From the NCBI GenBank assembly GCA_029250685.1, contig JAQXEU010000053.1, positions 1 to 64,000 of the forward strand: a stretch of 64,000 nt of DNA. The letters run 5' to 3'. The position numbers and the translations under genes are program-made. Source of the DNA: Polaribacter sp. GTDB lineage: Bacteria; Bacteroidota; Bacteroidia; Flavobacteriales; Flavobacteriaceae. The notes under the pieces were generated by a model that did not search any database, was not told the DNA's origin, and saw only the letters and a list, made by a program, of their open reading frames with translations. Of the stretch, positions 35,319 through 44,219 are shown in pieces. Position 1 is the stretch's first letter, and each line of letters starts with the position of its first letter.

Positions 35319-37001
35319 ATGAAAAAATTACTTTCATTATTAGTCATTGCAATCTTATTTGCAAATTGTACCAAAAAAGATAAAGTTGTCGGATTAATTG
35401 CCGACAAAGCAATGGTCGTTTCTGCTCGTGTAGAAGCTTCACAAATTGGATCTGACATTCTTGCAAAAGGAGGAAATGCTTATGATGCAATGATTGCAAC
35501 ACAATTAGGTTTAGCTGTTGTGTATCCAGTTGCTGGAAACATTGGCGGCGGTGGATTTATGGTTTTTCGTCATCATGATGGAAAATCTGGCGCTTTAGAT
35601 TTTAGAGAAAAAGCACCTTTATCTTCAGATAAAGACATGTATTTAGATGAAAAAGGAGAAGTAATTCCAGGTAAAAGTAGTTTTGGAGTTCATTCTTCTG
35701 GTGTTCCTGGTTCTGTTGCAGGAATCGTAGAAGTATATGAAAAATACGGAAGTTTACCATTTAAAGACTTAGTACAACCAGCAATCGATTTAGCCAGAAA
35801 CGGTTTTAAAGTAACTAAAAAACAAGCCAGATCTTTAAACGGAACACGTAAACGTTTTGAAAAAGCAAATAATTATCAAATCTTATTTGATAAAGAATGG
35901 AAAGAAGGAGATTTGCTGCAACAAGAAGAATTAGCACAAACCTTAGAACGAATTAAAGATAAAGGAAGAGATGGCTTTTACAAAGGAAAAACTGCTGATT
36001 TAATTGTTGATTATCAAAAAGAATTAGGCGGAATCATCACACACGAAGATTTAGAAAAATATCAAGCAATTTGGCGTAAACCAATCGTATTTGATTACAA
36101 AGGATACAAGATTACTTCAATGACAATGCCCGCGAGTGGCGGAATTTGTTTAGCACAAATTTTAAAATCAGTTGAGCCTTATGACTTTTCAAAAATAGAT
36201 CATAATTCAACAAAATACATTCAATTATTAACAGAAGCAGAAAGAAGATCGTATGCAGATAGAGCGCATTATTTAGGCGATATGGATTTTGTAAATGTAC
36301 CAATTGATAGCTTAATTGCTCCAAAATATATTAGCGAAAGAATGCGTACTTTTTCATGGGATAAAGCAACGAAATCTTCAGATGTTTCTCATGGAAAAGT
36401 GTTGGGTTATGAAAGTGATGAAACGACACACTACTCTATTATTGATCAGTTTGGAAATGCAGTTTCTGTAACCACAACATTAAATACAGGTTATGGTTCT
36501 AAAGTTTTGGTAAAAGGAGCTGGGTTTTTCTTAAACAATGAAATGGATGATTTTTCTGCAAAACCAGGCGTGCCAAATGTCTATGGATTATTAGGTTCTT
36601 CTGCAAACGCTATCGCACCAGAAAAAAGAATGTTAAGTTCTATGACACCAACAATTGTAGAAAAAAACGGAAAATTAAAAATGGTAGTTGGAACTCCAGG
36701 TGGATCAACAATTATTACATCAGTTTTACAAAACATTTTAAATGTGGTAGAATATGATATGGGAATGCAAGAATCTGTAAATAAAGCACGTTTTCATCAC
36801 CAATGGATGCCAGACAATATTAGAATGGAGCCAAACGGATTTGACAGTATTACCAAAGCAAATTTAAAGAAATTAGGATACGAAATCATAGAAAGAAATT
36901 CTTTAATTATTGGAAGAGTTGACGCTATTTTAGTATTGCCAAACGGAAAATTAGAAGGTGGTGCAGATCCTCGTGGAGATGATGCTGCTGTAGGATTTTA
37001 A
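35319..37001 (+). CDS. ggt: Gamma-glutamyltransferase, lipoprotein
   Basis: A 560-residue N-terminal nucleophile hydrolase, normal length. The signal is of lipoprotein type ([11 protein letters not shown], Cys17). The autoprocessing site is before T369 in [10 protein letters not shown], whose threonine becomes the N-terminus of the small subunit; the downstream [12 protein letters not shown] block forms the gamma-glutamyl oxyanion and binding region. It acts on glutathione and gamma-glutamyl peptides in the periplasm. The ACP phosphodiesterase and VOC genes lie closely on either side. Confidence 0.94.
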   Translation: MKKLLSLLVIAILFANCTKKDKVVGLIADKAMVVSARVEASQIGSDILAKGGNAYDAMIATQLGLAVVYPVAGNIGGGGFMVFRHHDGKSGALDFREKAPLSSDKDMYLDEKGEVIPGKSSFGVHSSGVPGSVAGIVEVYEKYGSLPFKDLVQPAIDLARNGFKVTKKQARSLNGTRKRFEKANNYQILFDKEWKEGDLLQQEELAQTLERIKDKGRDGFYKGKTADLIVDYQKELGGIITHEDLEKYQAIWRKPIVFDYKGYKITSMTMPASGGICLAQILKSVEPYDFSKIDHNSTKYIQLLTEAERRSYADRAHYLGDMDFVNVPIDSLIAPKYISERMRTFSWDKATKSSDVSHGKVLGYESDETTHYSIIDQFGNAVSVTTTLNTGYGSKVLVKGAGFFLNNEMDDFSAKPGVPNVYGLLGSSANAIAPEKRMLSSMTPTIVEKNGKLKMVVGTPGGSTIITSVLQNILNVVEYDMGMQESVNKARFHHQWMPDNIRMEPNGFDSITKANLKKLGYEIIERNSLIIGRVDAILVLPNGKLEGGADPRGDDAAVGF

Positions 37002-37012
37002 AAACATTACAA

Positions 37013-37435
37013 ATGCAAGTACAACCATTTCATTTAGCAATTCCAGTTAAGAATTTAGAATTGTGTAGAACATTTTATAGAGATATTTTACAATGTAAAG
37101 AAGGTAGAAGTTCTGAATCTTGGGTAGATTTTAATTTCTTTGGACATCAATTGGTCATTCATCAAAAAGACGGAATGTATAATGAAGAGCCTGTTACAAA
37201 TCCCGTTGATGGTCACGATGTTCCCGTTCCGCATTTTGGCGTGGTTTTAACTTGGGATGACTGGCAAAATTTATCCAAAAAATTAACTGCTGCAAACACA
37301 CAATTTGTAATAACACCAACAATTCGTTTTCAAGGAAAAGTTGGTGAACAAGCAACCATGTTTTTTACAGATCCTGAGAATAATGCGTTAGAATTTAAAG
37401 CTTTTAAAGACATGAGTCAGTTGTTTGCTAAATAA
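37013..37435 (+). CDS. VOC family (glyoxalase/dioxygenase-fold) protein
   Basis: A 140-residue protein with one vicinal-oxygen-chelate domain. Metal-ligand candidates are H8 in PFHLAIPV, the histidine in PHFGVVLTW (near residue 75) and the glutamate in NALEFKAF (near residue 128). Activity is probably lyase, isomerase or dioxygenase on a small substrate. Its stop overlaps the ATG of the pseudouridine synthase (TAATG), so the two are coupled. Confidence 0.88.
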   Translation: MQVQPFHLAIPVKNLELCRTFYRDILQCKEGRSSESWVDFNFFGHQLVIHQKDGMYNEEPVTNPVDGHDVPVPHFGVVLTWDDWQNLSKKLTAANTQFVITPTIRFQGKVGEQATMFFTDPENNALEFKAFKDMSQLFAK

Positions 37436-38295
37436 TGCAATTAACAGAAACTCATATTGCAATTGCACTCGAAAAACCAATTCGACTACAAGAATATGCA
37501 GTTGGAATTTTTAAGACGATTCCGACTAAATCTGGAATTAAAAAAGCGATAAAAAAACAACTTGTTTTTGTAAATGGCAACCTTGCTTCTACTGCCCTAT
37601 TCATTAATGGTGGAGAAATTATCGAGTTATTTTCTTTAGAAAATGAAAATGAATTCAAAAGATTAGATCTGGATTTAGAAGTACTTTTTGAAGACGATTA
37701 CTTAGCCGTCATTTATAAACCAGCTGGGATTTTAGTGAGCGGAAATTCTTTTTCCACCATAGATAATGCCCTTGCTCAAAACTTAAAAAAGAGCAATCAA
37801 ATTGATGCAGTTCGACCTCGACCTGTACATCGATTAGATTACCCAACAAGTGGATTATTATTGATTGGAAAAACAACTTCGTCTATTATTGCATTGAATA
37901 AATTGTTTGAGAACAAAGAGATTCAAAAAACATATCATGCAATTACAATTGGCAAAATGGAACAGAAAGGAGAAATTGATTTTCCTATTGATGATAAAAA
38001 AGCATTTACTGAGTTTGAAGTTTTAGCATCTGAAATATCTGAACGTTTTGGCTTCTTAAACTTAGTAAAATTAACTCCCAAAACTGGAAGAAAACATCAA
38101 CTAAGAAAACATTTATTAGCAATTGGAAATCCTATTTTAGGCGATAAAGAATATTTTAAAAACGGACTTATTTTAAACGGAAAAGGATTGTATTTACATG
38201 CTTCAACTTTAGAATTTTCCCATCCGTTTACACAAGAAAGTATTTTAATTACAAATGAAAATCCTAAAAAATTTAAGAAGATTTTTCCTAAATAA
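37435..38295 (+). CDS. RluA-type RNA pseudouridine synthase
   Basis: A 286-residue protein: a short S4-like N-terminal region (GIKKAIKKQLVFVNGNLAST) and a RluA catalytic domain. The catalytic Asp is in RPVHRLDYPTSGLLLIGKT (near residue 138); further motifs are KTYHAI and TPKTGRKHQLRKHLLAIG with the RNA-contacting arginine. It modifies rRNA or tRNA uridine; the exact site is unknown. Directly coupled to the upstream VOC gene. Confidence 0.9.
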   Translation: MQLTETHIAIALEKPIRLQEYAVGIFKTIPTKSGIKKAIKKQLVFVNGNLASTALFINGGEIIELFSLENENEFKRLDLDLEVLFEDDYLAVIYKPAGILVSGNSFSTIDNALAQNLKKSNQIDAVRPRPVHRLDYPTSGLLLIGKTTSSIIALNKLFENKEIQKTYHAITIGKMEQKGEIDFPIDDKKAFTEFEVLASEISERFGFLNLVKLTPKTGRKHQLRKHLLAIGNPILGDKEYFKNGLILNGKGLYLHASTLEFSHPFTQESILITNENPKKFKKIFPK

Positions 38296-38367
38296 GAATT
38301 AATATCTATTAAATACTTTTGATATGTCTTCATAAATCTGCAAATTTGAGTAAGCAAAAAACATACC

Positions 38368-38886
38368 ATGACAAAAGCAGATTTAAAATCAAACGAATAC
38401 AACCCATATTACGAAACGTATATTAGTCAAGTACCAAATGAAACTACATTAATTAGCGGTTTAGAGGAAGATAAAAAAATGGTGATTGATTTCTTTTCAT
38501 CACTCCCAAAAGAAAAATTAGAATATCGTTATCAGCCAGAAAAATGGACAATAAAAGAATTATTGCAACACATTATTGATACCGAACGTATTTTCATGTA
38601 TCGTTTGTTACGAATTGCAAGAAATGACAAAACTGCATTACCTGGTTATGAACAAGATGATTATGTTACACCTTCTGAAGCAAATAACAAATCAATTGAA
38701 AAACTATTAGAAGAATTTTCTATAACAAGAATGTATTCATTGAATTTAATAGAAAGTATCTCTGATAAAAATTTAAAGAATTTAGGAACTGCAAGTGATT
38801 CGCCTGTATCTGCAAGGGCTTGTGGATTTATCCTTTTAGGACACAGTGTTTGGCATATTGATATTATTAAAGAAAGGTATTTATAA
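38368..38886 (+). CDS. DinB family protein
   Basis: A 172-residue four-helix DinB/YfiT-like protein. The core motif is YQPEKWTIKELLQHIIDTER, where the histidine and the later GHSVWHIDIIKERY histidines form the likely metal site. Such proteins include thiol-dependent transferases. It overlaps the next start by one base (TAATG-type). Confidence 0.87.
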   Translation: MTKADLKSNEYNPYYETYISQVPNETTLISGLEEDKKMVIDFFSSLPKEKLEYRYQPEKWTIKELLQHIIDTERIFMYRLLRIARNDKTALPGYEQDDYVTPSEANNKSIEKLLEEFSITRMYSLNLIESISDKNLKNLGTASDSPVSARACGFILLGHSVWHIDIIKERYL

Positions 38887-39176
38887 TGTTAGAAATCAGA
38901 CCAAATTTCGAACATTGCAACAAAGATTTGCCAAGCAATGCTACCGAGGCAATGATTTGTACTTTTGAATGTACATATTGTAAAACTTGTGCAATAGAAA
39001 TTTTCAAAAATGTATGTCCGAGTTGTTCTGGAAACTTTGTTGAACGTCCAATTAGAACTTCAAAAATGGTAGAGAAATATCCTGCATCAACCAAAAGAGT
39101 TTTTGAGCCAAAGGACTTAGAAAAATCGAAGTTGAATTCAGCAAAAAACAAAAATATTTTACCTCAAAATAGATAA
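38886..39176 (+). CDS. DUF1272 zinc-ribbon-like protein
   Basis: A 96-residue protein with the DUF1272 pattern: MLEIRPNFEHCNKDLP, ATEAMICTFECTYCKTCAI and NVCPSCSGNFVERP. The seven cysteines form two or more zinc-knuckle-like pairs, so it probably binds zinc. Function unknown. It starts at the last base of the dinB stop. Confidence 0.85.
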   Translation: MLEIRPNFEHCNKDLPSNATEAMICTFECTYCKTCAIEIFKNVCPSCSGNFVERPIRTSKMVEKYPASTKRVFEPKDLEKSKLNSAKNKNILPQNR

Positions 39177-39179
39177 CCT

Positions 39180-39695
39180 ATGATTACTTTTAAAACTGCA
39201 ATGGCAACAGACGTTGAAATTCTTGCGCTTTTAAGTAGAGTAACCTATGTAGAATCTCATGGTCATTTTATTGATGATAAAAAGGATTTATTCAAATACT
39301 GTGAGCAAGCATATTCAATTAAAAAAACAGCTGAAGATTTAAATGATAAAAACAACTTATTTTACATTGTTTATGTAGATGATTTACCAGTTGGTTATTC
39401 AAAAATTGTTTTAAACTACCCATTTGAAAACAAAACTTCAAACCATAGTTGTCGATTAGAAAGAATTTACATTTTAAATGATTTTATCCCGATGAAAATT
39501 GGACAAGCATTTTTGAATTTCACCACAGAAGAAGCCAAGAAAAACAAAGCAACTTCTATGTGGCTTTCGGTCTATATAAAAAACAAAAGGGCTATTAATT
39601 TTTATACTAAAAATGAATTTAAAAATATTGGACAACTAAATTTCCATGTAAACGGAAAAGAGTATAACAACTCTGTCTTATCAAAAAAAATATAA
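39180..39695 (+). CDS. GNAT family N-acetyltransferase
   Basis: A 171-residue acetyltransferase. The acetyl-CoA region is less canonical than in the gene at 16671, but RLERIYILNDFIPMKIGQAF, then WLSVYIKNKRAINFYTKNEF and the final FHVNGKEYNNSVLSKKI match small-molecule or protein GNATs. It is 3 bases after the DUF1272 gene and 2 before the flavin-binding gene, so part of one operon. Confidence 0.83.
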   Translation: MITFKTAMATDVEILALLSRVTYVESHGHFIDDKKDLFKYCEQAYSIKKTAEDLNDKNNLFYIVYVDDLPVGYSKIVLNYPFENKTSNHSCRLERIYILNDFIPMKIGQAFLNFTTEEAKKNKATSMWLSVYIKNKRAINFYTKNEFKNIGQLNFHVNGKEYNNSVLSKKI

Positions 39696-39697
39696 TT

Positions 39698-40357
39698 ATG
39701 AAAGAATATTCTCAATCAAAACTAAATAGAGTTAAACGTGGGCAAAATAGAGCAACGTATGATGTTGAGAAAATCAATACAATTTTAGATGCAGGTTTTT
39801 TATGTTATGTCGGATATATTTATGAAGGAAAACCTATTTCAATTCCGATGGCATATTCTAGAAGAAATGACAAGGTTTACATTCACGGTTCAACCGCAAA
39901 CAGAATGTTGTTATCCATTTTAGAAAGCGAAGAAACATCGATAACTGTAATGCATTTAGATGGATTGGTTTTAGCACGTTCAGGATTACATCATTCAGTA
40001 AATTACAGATCTGCAACGCTTTTTGGAAGCTTAAAAAAGATTGAAAAGGATTCAGAAAAAACAGAAATTTTAAAATGGATTGTAAATCAAATGGTTCCAA
40101 ATCATTGGGATTCTCTAAGACCTATGTATCAAAAAGAATTAGACAGAACTCTAGTCGTAGAATTTACGATTGAAAGTGCATCTGCAAAAATCAGAGATGT
40201 TGGCGTAATTGATGAACCTGAAGATTATGAATTACCTTTTTGGGCAGGAATTGTACCAATAAAACAAGTCGCAGAATATCCAATTTCTGATGACCAATTA
40301 ATTGATGGAGTTGAAATTCCAAAACACGTATTAGATTATTATAAAACGAATAAATAA
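39698..40357 (+). CDS. Pyridoxamine 5'-phosphate oxidase-like flavin-binding protein
   Basis: A 219-residue protein with the split-barrel FMN-binding fold. The segment NTILDAGFLCYVGYIYEGKPISIP, then KVYIHGSTANRML and FGSLKKIE are typical of the PPOX/nitroimidazole-resistance-like family. It probably binds FMN or F420; its redox substrate is unknown. No membrane or signal segment. Confidence 0.88.
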   Translation: MKEYSQSKLNRVKRGQNRATYDVEKINTILDAGFLCYVGYIYEGKPISIPMAYSRRNDKVYIHGSTANRMLLSILESEETSITVMHLDGLVLARSGLHHSVNYRSATLFGSLKKIEKDSEKTEILKWIVNQMVPNHWDSLRPMYQKELDRTLVVEFTIESASAKIRDVGVIDEPEDYELPFWAGIVPIKQVAEYPISDDQLIDGVEIPKHVLDYYKTNK

Positions 40358-40391
40358 TAGTAAATTAGCTTTTCAAGAAATGTACTATTAA

Positions 40392-41669
40392 ATGAAAAAA
40401 GTTTTAAAAGGAATAGGAATAATTTTGGCACTACTATTCATAGTTGGTGCCATTTTTTATGTAGTAAATAACGAAAATTCACCAATAGGAATTAAAGGTG
40501 AAAAAGCAGATAATTTGGCTTCAAAAATGATAAAAGCTTTAAATTATGAAGCTTATGAAAGCACAGAAGTTTTAGAATGGAGTTTTAGAGGAGAACATTT
40601 TTACAAATGGTACAAATCAGAAAATATCGTTGAAGTTTCTTGGGATGAAAACAAAGTGATTTTAAACACAAAAAAACCATCAACATCCGAAGTTTTTGTT
40701 TCAGAAACTAAAACAGAAAGTCAAGAATTAATACAAACTGCAACCGATTACTTTAACAACGACAGCTTTTGGTTAGTTGCTCCTTTTAAAGTTTTTGATC
40801 CTGGCGTAGAAAGAAGCATCGTCAAACATAATGACAAAGACGCACTTTTAATAACTTATACTTCTGGAGGATCAACACCTGGAGATTCTTATTTATGGAT
40901 TTTAAATGAAAAAGGGTTTCCAACAAGTTATAAAATGTGGACAAGTATTATTCCGATTGGTGGTTTAGAGGCTTCGTGGAACGATTGGAAAAAAACAAAA
41001 GCTGGTTTTCAATTACCAACAAAACATAAAATGAGTTTGTTAGGAATGGAATTAGACATGGGAGATGTTAAAGCTTCAAATCCTAAAGCTGATGCTTTGG
41101 CTAACAAAATTTTAAAAACCATCAAGCATGAAGCTTACAAAAATACGCGTTATATAGATTGGAGTTTTGGAGGAAGAAGAGCTTATAAATGGGATAAAAA
41201 AGAACATATTATTGAAGTAAACTGGGGAAACACAAGAGTGATTTTACATCCAAATAATTTAGAAAAGAGCACCGTTTTTATTGACAATATAGAAACTACA
41301 GAAGACATAGAAAAGGTGGTAAAAAGAGCAGAATCTAGTTTTAATAACGATAGCTTTTGGTTGGTTGCTCCACACAAGCTTTTTGAAGATGGCATTATAA
41401 GAACTGTAGTTCAAGTTGAAGGAAGAGATGCTTTGAAAGTAAAATACACAACTGGTGGATCAACGCCTGGAGATTCTTATATCTGGGTTTTAAATGATGA
41501 ATTTTTACCGATAAAATATTTAATGAATGTTCCGAGTATGAAAATGAATCAGGTTCCTGCAACTTGGGATGATTGGTTTACAACTGCTTCTGGAACATTA
41601 TTGCCAAAAAATCATACTTTTTCTGGCGGAAGAAAATTAAGCATGGGTGATGTAAAAGCATATAATTAA
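40392..41669 (+). CDS. Membrane-anchored protein with two tandem copies of a LolA-like unit
   Basis: A 425-residue protein with an N-terminal membrane anchor (KVLKGIGIILALLFIVGAIFY, about 3-24). The rest is two copies of one roughly 195-residue unit: about 39-228 and 233-425. Identical motifs recur in both, for example FNNDSFWLVAP at 121 and 317, GGSTPGDSY at 159 and about 355, and a closing GDVKA. I recognise no catalytic residues; the fold is probably a periplasmic beta-barrel-like lipid or ligand binder. Related motifs appear once in the lipoprotein at 3760. Confidence 0.75.
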   Translation: MKKVLKGIGIILALLFIVGAIFYVVNNENSPIGIKGEKADNLASKMIKALNYEAYESTEVLEWSFRGEHFYKWYKSENIVEVSWDENKVILNTKKPSTSEVFVSETKTESQELIQTATDYFNNDSFWLVAPFKVFDPGVERSIVKHNDKDALLITYTSGGSTPGDSYLWILNEKGFPTSYKMWTSIIPIGGLEASWNDWKKTKAGFQLPTKHKMSLLGMELDMGDVKASNPKADALANKILKTIKHEAYKNTRYIDWSFGGRRAYKWDKKEHIIEVNWGNTRVILHPNNLEKSTVFIDNIETTEDIEKVVKRAESSFNNDSFWLVAPHKLFEDGIIRTVVQVEGRDALKVKYTTGGSTPGDSYIWVLNDEFLPIKYLMNVPSMKMNQVPATWDDWFTTASGTLLPKNHTFSGGRKLSMGDVKAYN

Positions 41670-41684
41670 TAGAAAACTAAAATT

Positions 41685-42767
41685 ATGGATTCGAAAAATA
41701 TTTCAAACGGAATTTTAAGAGCGATAGGAATTCTTTTAGGAATTTCGCTACTAGGCTACTTTTTATATTTAATTCAATCTGTATTAATCTATGTAATTAT
41801 TGCTGCAGTAATTTCATTAATTGCAAGACCAATCGTTCGTTTTTTACAAGCAAAACTAAAATTCCCTAATACATTATCTGTTATTACAACAATGATGATT
41901 TTGGTTGGTTTTTTGGTTGGAATAATCAGAATGTTTATTCCTTTAGTAATTGAACAAGGTGAAAGTTTATCGCTTTTACATACTGATAAACTATTGCAAA
42001 ACCTTCAAGATGTCATCAATCAGGTCAATGATTATTTTACTTCTAAAAATATAAATTTATTATCCGAATTAAAAAATGTTGATTTTTTATCTGGATTTCA
42101 AGCGATACCGAATTTATTAAACTCGGTTGTTAGCGCTTTAGGTTCTTTAAGTGTTGGCTTATTTTCTGTACTGTTTATTTCATTTTTCTTTATGAAAGAT
42201 AGCAAATTATTAATGAATGCCGTACTGACAATCTTACCAAATAAAAGTGAAAATAAGTTTTCAAAATCAACAGAAATTATCAAAAACTTATTGTCAAGAT
42301 ACTTTATCGGATTGGTTGCTCAAATCACAATTCTATTTGTATTGTACACAATTATATTATTGATTTTCGGAATTAAAAACGCAGTTGTTATTGCATTTTT
42401 ATGCTCGCTTTTAAATTTGATTCCATATATCGGACCAATGATTGGCGCTGTAATTATGTTTTTACTATCAATGTCTAGTAATTTAGGGAGCGATTTTCAA
42501 ACAGAAATTTTACCAACTACAATTTATGTAATGATTGGTTATTTTATTGCTCAATTAGTTGATAATTTCTTTAGTCAACCTTTTATATTCTCAAAAACTA
42601 CAAAATCGCACCCTTTAGAAATTTTCTTAATTATTATTATTGGAGGTTTATTATTTGGAGTTGTTGGAATGATAACTGCAGTTCCTTTATATACTGCTTT
42701 AAAAGTAATCTTAAAGGAGTTCTTATCTGATAATAAAATCGTAAAATCTTTAACTAAAGATATCTAA
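41685..42767 (+). CDS. AI-2E family transporter
   Basis: A 360-residue inner-membrane protein with about seven to eight helices. The N-terminal half, the VAQITILFVLYTIILLIFGI region and LLNLIPYIGPMIGAVIMFLL (family signature PYIGP) identify the AI-2E/PerM group. Members include TqsA-like exporters and sodium/proton antiporters, so the substrate is open. The methyltransferase gene begins right after its stop codon with a TTG start. Confidence 0.9.
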   Translation: MDSKNISNGILRAIGILLGISLLGYFLYLIQSVLIYVIIAAVISLIARPIVRFLQAKLKFPNTLSVITTMMILVGFLVGIIRMFIPLVIEQGESLSLLHTDKLLQNLQDVINQVNDYFTSKNINLLSELKNVDFLSGFQAIPNLLNSVVSALGSLSVGLFSVLFISFFFMKDSKLLMNAVLTILPNKSENKFSKSTEIIKNLLSRYFIGLVAQITILFVLYTIILLIFGIKNAVVIAFLCSLLNLIPYIGPMIGAVIMFLLSMSSNLGSDFQTEILPTTIYVMIGYFIAQLVDNFFSQPFIFSKTTKSHPLEIFLIIIIGGLLFGVVGMITAVPLYTALKVILKEFLSDNKIVKSLTKDI

Positions 42768-43946
42768 TTGAATTCTGTAATACTAAATCCAGACGTTCAG
42801 CAATTTATTAATGATAATTTAAATGCTGATGTACCTAAAATTCTTTTTAAAGGAAGTCCGTTTAATGATGTTTCTGTTCAAGAATTAGTTACACAAATAG
42901 TTTCTAAGAAGAAATGTGAGAAAAAACTTCCAACTTGGTTCAAAACTAAAAACATCTATTACCCAGCAAAAGTTAACATAGAACAAACCTCTTCAGAAAT
43001 TACTGCAAAGTACAAATCATCAATAGTATCAGGCAATTCAATCATTGACATCACTGGTGGATTTGGTGTTGATTGTCATTATTTTTCGAAAAAAATCAAA
43101 AATGTAACACACTGCGAGTTAAATAAAAACTTATCAACAATTGTTAACAACAATTATCAACAATTTGAAAATGAGAAAATTGACCTTATTTCTGGTGACG
43201 GAATTGAGCATTTAAAAAATACCTCTAAAAAATACGATTGGATTTATATTGATCCTTCAAGAAGAGATGCTACCAACAATAAAGTCTTTTTTTTAAAAGA
43301 CTGTTTGCCAAATGTTCCCGAAAATTTAGAGTTATTGTTTTCTAAATCTGAGAATATCTTAATTAAGAATTCACCAATTCTAGACATCACAAAAACCATT
43401 GAAGAATTAAATTTTGTAAAAGAAATTCATATTGTTTCTATTGCAAATGAAGTAAAAGAATTGCTCTTTGTTTTAAAAAAAGAGTACAATGGAGAGATTC
43501 AAGTTAAAACAATTAACCACACTAACAAAAACAATCAATTGTTTAATTTTCAATTACTTAAAAATTATTCATCAGATTATTCAGACCCTAAAAAATATAT
43601 TTACGAACCCAATTCAGCCATTTTAAAGTCTGGTGGCTTTCATGAAATTAGTTATCAATTTGATTTAAAAAAGTTACATCCTCATTCGCATTTATATACT
43701 TCAGATAATTTAATTGAGTTTCCAGGAAGAACCTTTTTGGTTGAAAATAATTGCGCTTACAATAAAAAGGAAATCAAAAAGCATCTAAAAGAAAACAAAG
43801 CAAATATTACTACAAGAAATTTTCCAGAAACAGTTTCTCAAATCAGAAAAAAAACAAAAATAAAAGATGGCGGTTCGCAATATTTATTTTTTACGACTCT
43901 AAAAAACGAAAACTTAAAAGTGCTGATTTGTTCACAGGTTTTTTAA
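42768..43946 (+). CDS. Class I SAM-dependent methyltransferase with THUMP-like domain
   Basis: A 392-residue protein with a Rossmann methyltransferase core: SIIDITGGFGVDCHYFS is the SAM-binding glycine motif, YDWIYIDPSRRD carries the DPxR catalytic-type motif, and a C-terminal THUMP-like domain (about 310-392) ends FFTTLKNENLKVLICSQVF. The architecture fits the PG_1098-like family, inferred to modify RNA. The start is a TTG at 42768, immediately after the AI-2E stop. Confidence 0.85.
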   Translation: MNSVILNPDVQQFINDNLNADVPKILFKGSPFNDVSVQELVTQIVSKKKCEKKLPTWFKTKNIYYPAKVNIEQTSSEITAKYKSSIVSGNSIIDITGGFGVDCHYFSKKIKNVTHCELNKNLSTIVNNNYQQFENEKIDLISGDGIEHLKNTSKKYDWIYIDPSRRDATNNKVFFLKDCLPNVPENLELLFSKSENILIKNSPILDITKTIEELNFVKEIHIVSIANEVKELLFVLKKEYNGEIQVKTINHTNKNNQLFNFQLLKNYSSDYSDPKKYIYEPNSAILKSGGFHEISYQFDLKKLHPHSHLYTSDNLIEFPGRTFLVENNCAYNKKEIKKHLKENKANITTRNFPETVSQIRKKTKIKDGGSQYLFFTTLKNENLKVLICSQVF

Positions 43947-44019
43947 CATTTTTTCTGTAGAAAATTATTCGTTTTCTACAAAAACAAGCCACAGTAAAGC
44001 ATGCAGCTATTTTTATAAC

Positions 44020-44027
44020 TATATTTG
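44020..44027 (+). promoter_or_regulatory. Candidate -7 box upstream of the fdh leader
   Basis: TATATTTG matches TAnnTTTG. Transcription from it would pass the terminator hairpin at 44108-44132 before reaching the formate dehydrogenase genes. No -33 TTG at standard spacing. Confidence 0.3.
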
Positions 44028-44107
44028 TTATGGAATTTATGTTCATCATTAATTTCAAATTTAACAGTATGTTTTATTATTTAGGGGTATAAAACATTCT
44101 GAAAAAG

Positions 44108-44132
44108 CCTTGGATTTATCCAAGGTTTTTTT
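44108..44132 (+). terminator. Terminator in the leader upstream of fdh
   Basis: A 7-bp stem (CCTTGGA / TCCAAGG) with a TTTA loop is preceded by A5 and followed by T7. It could simply end the transcript of the AI-2E/methyltransferase genes (stop at 43946). It could also act as an attenuator for fdh, because it lies downstream of a -7 box at 44020. Confidence 0.8.
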
Positions 44133-44169
44133 AATTTCTAAACTCTATATAAAAGTCGCATAGTTGCTT

Positions 44170-44219
44170 CCATAGTTATATTATTTTATTAAATTTAAAC
44201 TTTTAAAATGTAACTATGG
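44170..44219 (+). promoter_or_regulatory. Inverted repeat enclosing the fdh start codon
   Basis: CCATAGTTA at 44170-44178 pairs perfectly with TAACTATGG at 44211-44219, and the start ATG (44216-44218) lies in the second arm. The loop is 32 bases and A/T-rich. A further partial copy, CATAGTTG, is at 44159-44166. If it forms in RNA, this stem would hide the start codon. An ATG-TAA start-stop pair at 44208-44213 lies directly before the real start. Confidence 0.4.

Noticed and set aside
43956-43980. Hairpin after the methyltransferase gene (9-bp stem TGTAGAAAA / TTTTCTACA)
   Set aside because: Not called a terminator because no T tract follows it on either strand. It may be a processing or mRNA-stability stem.
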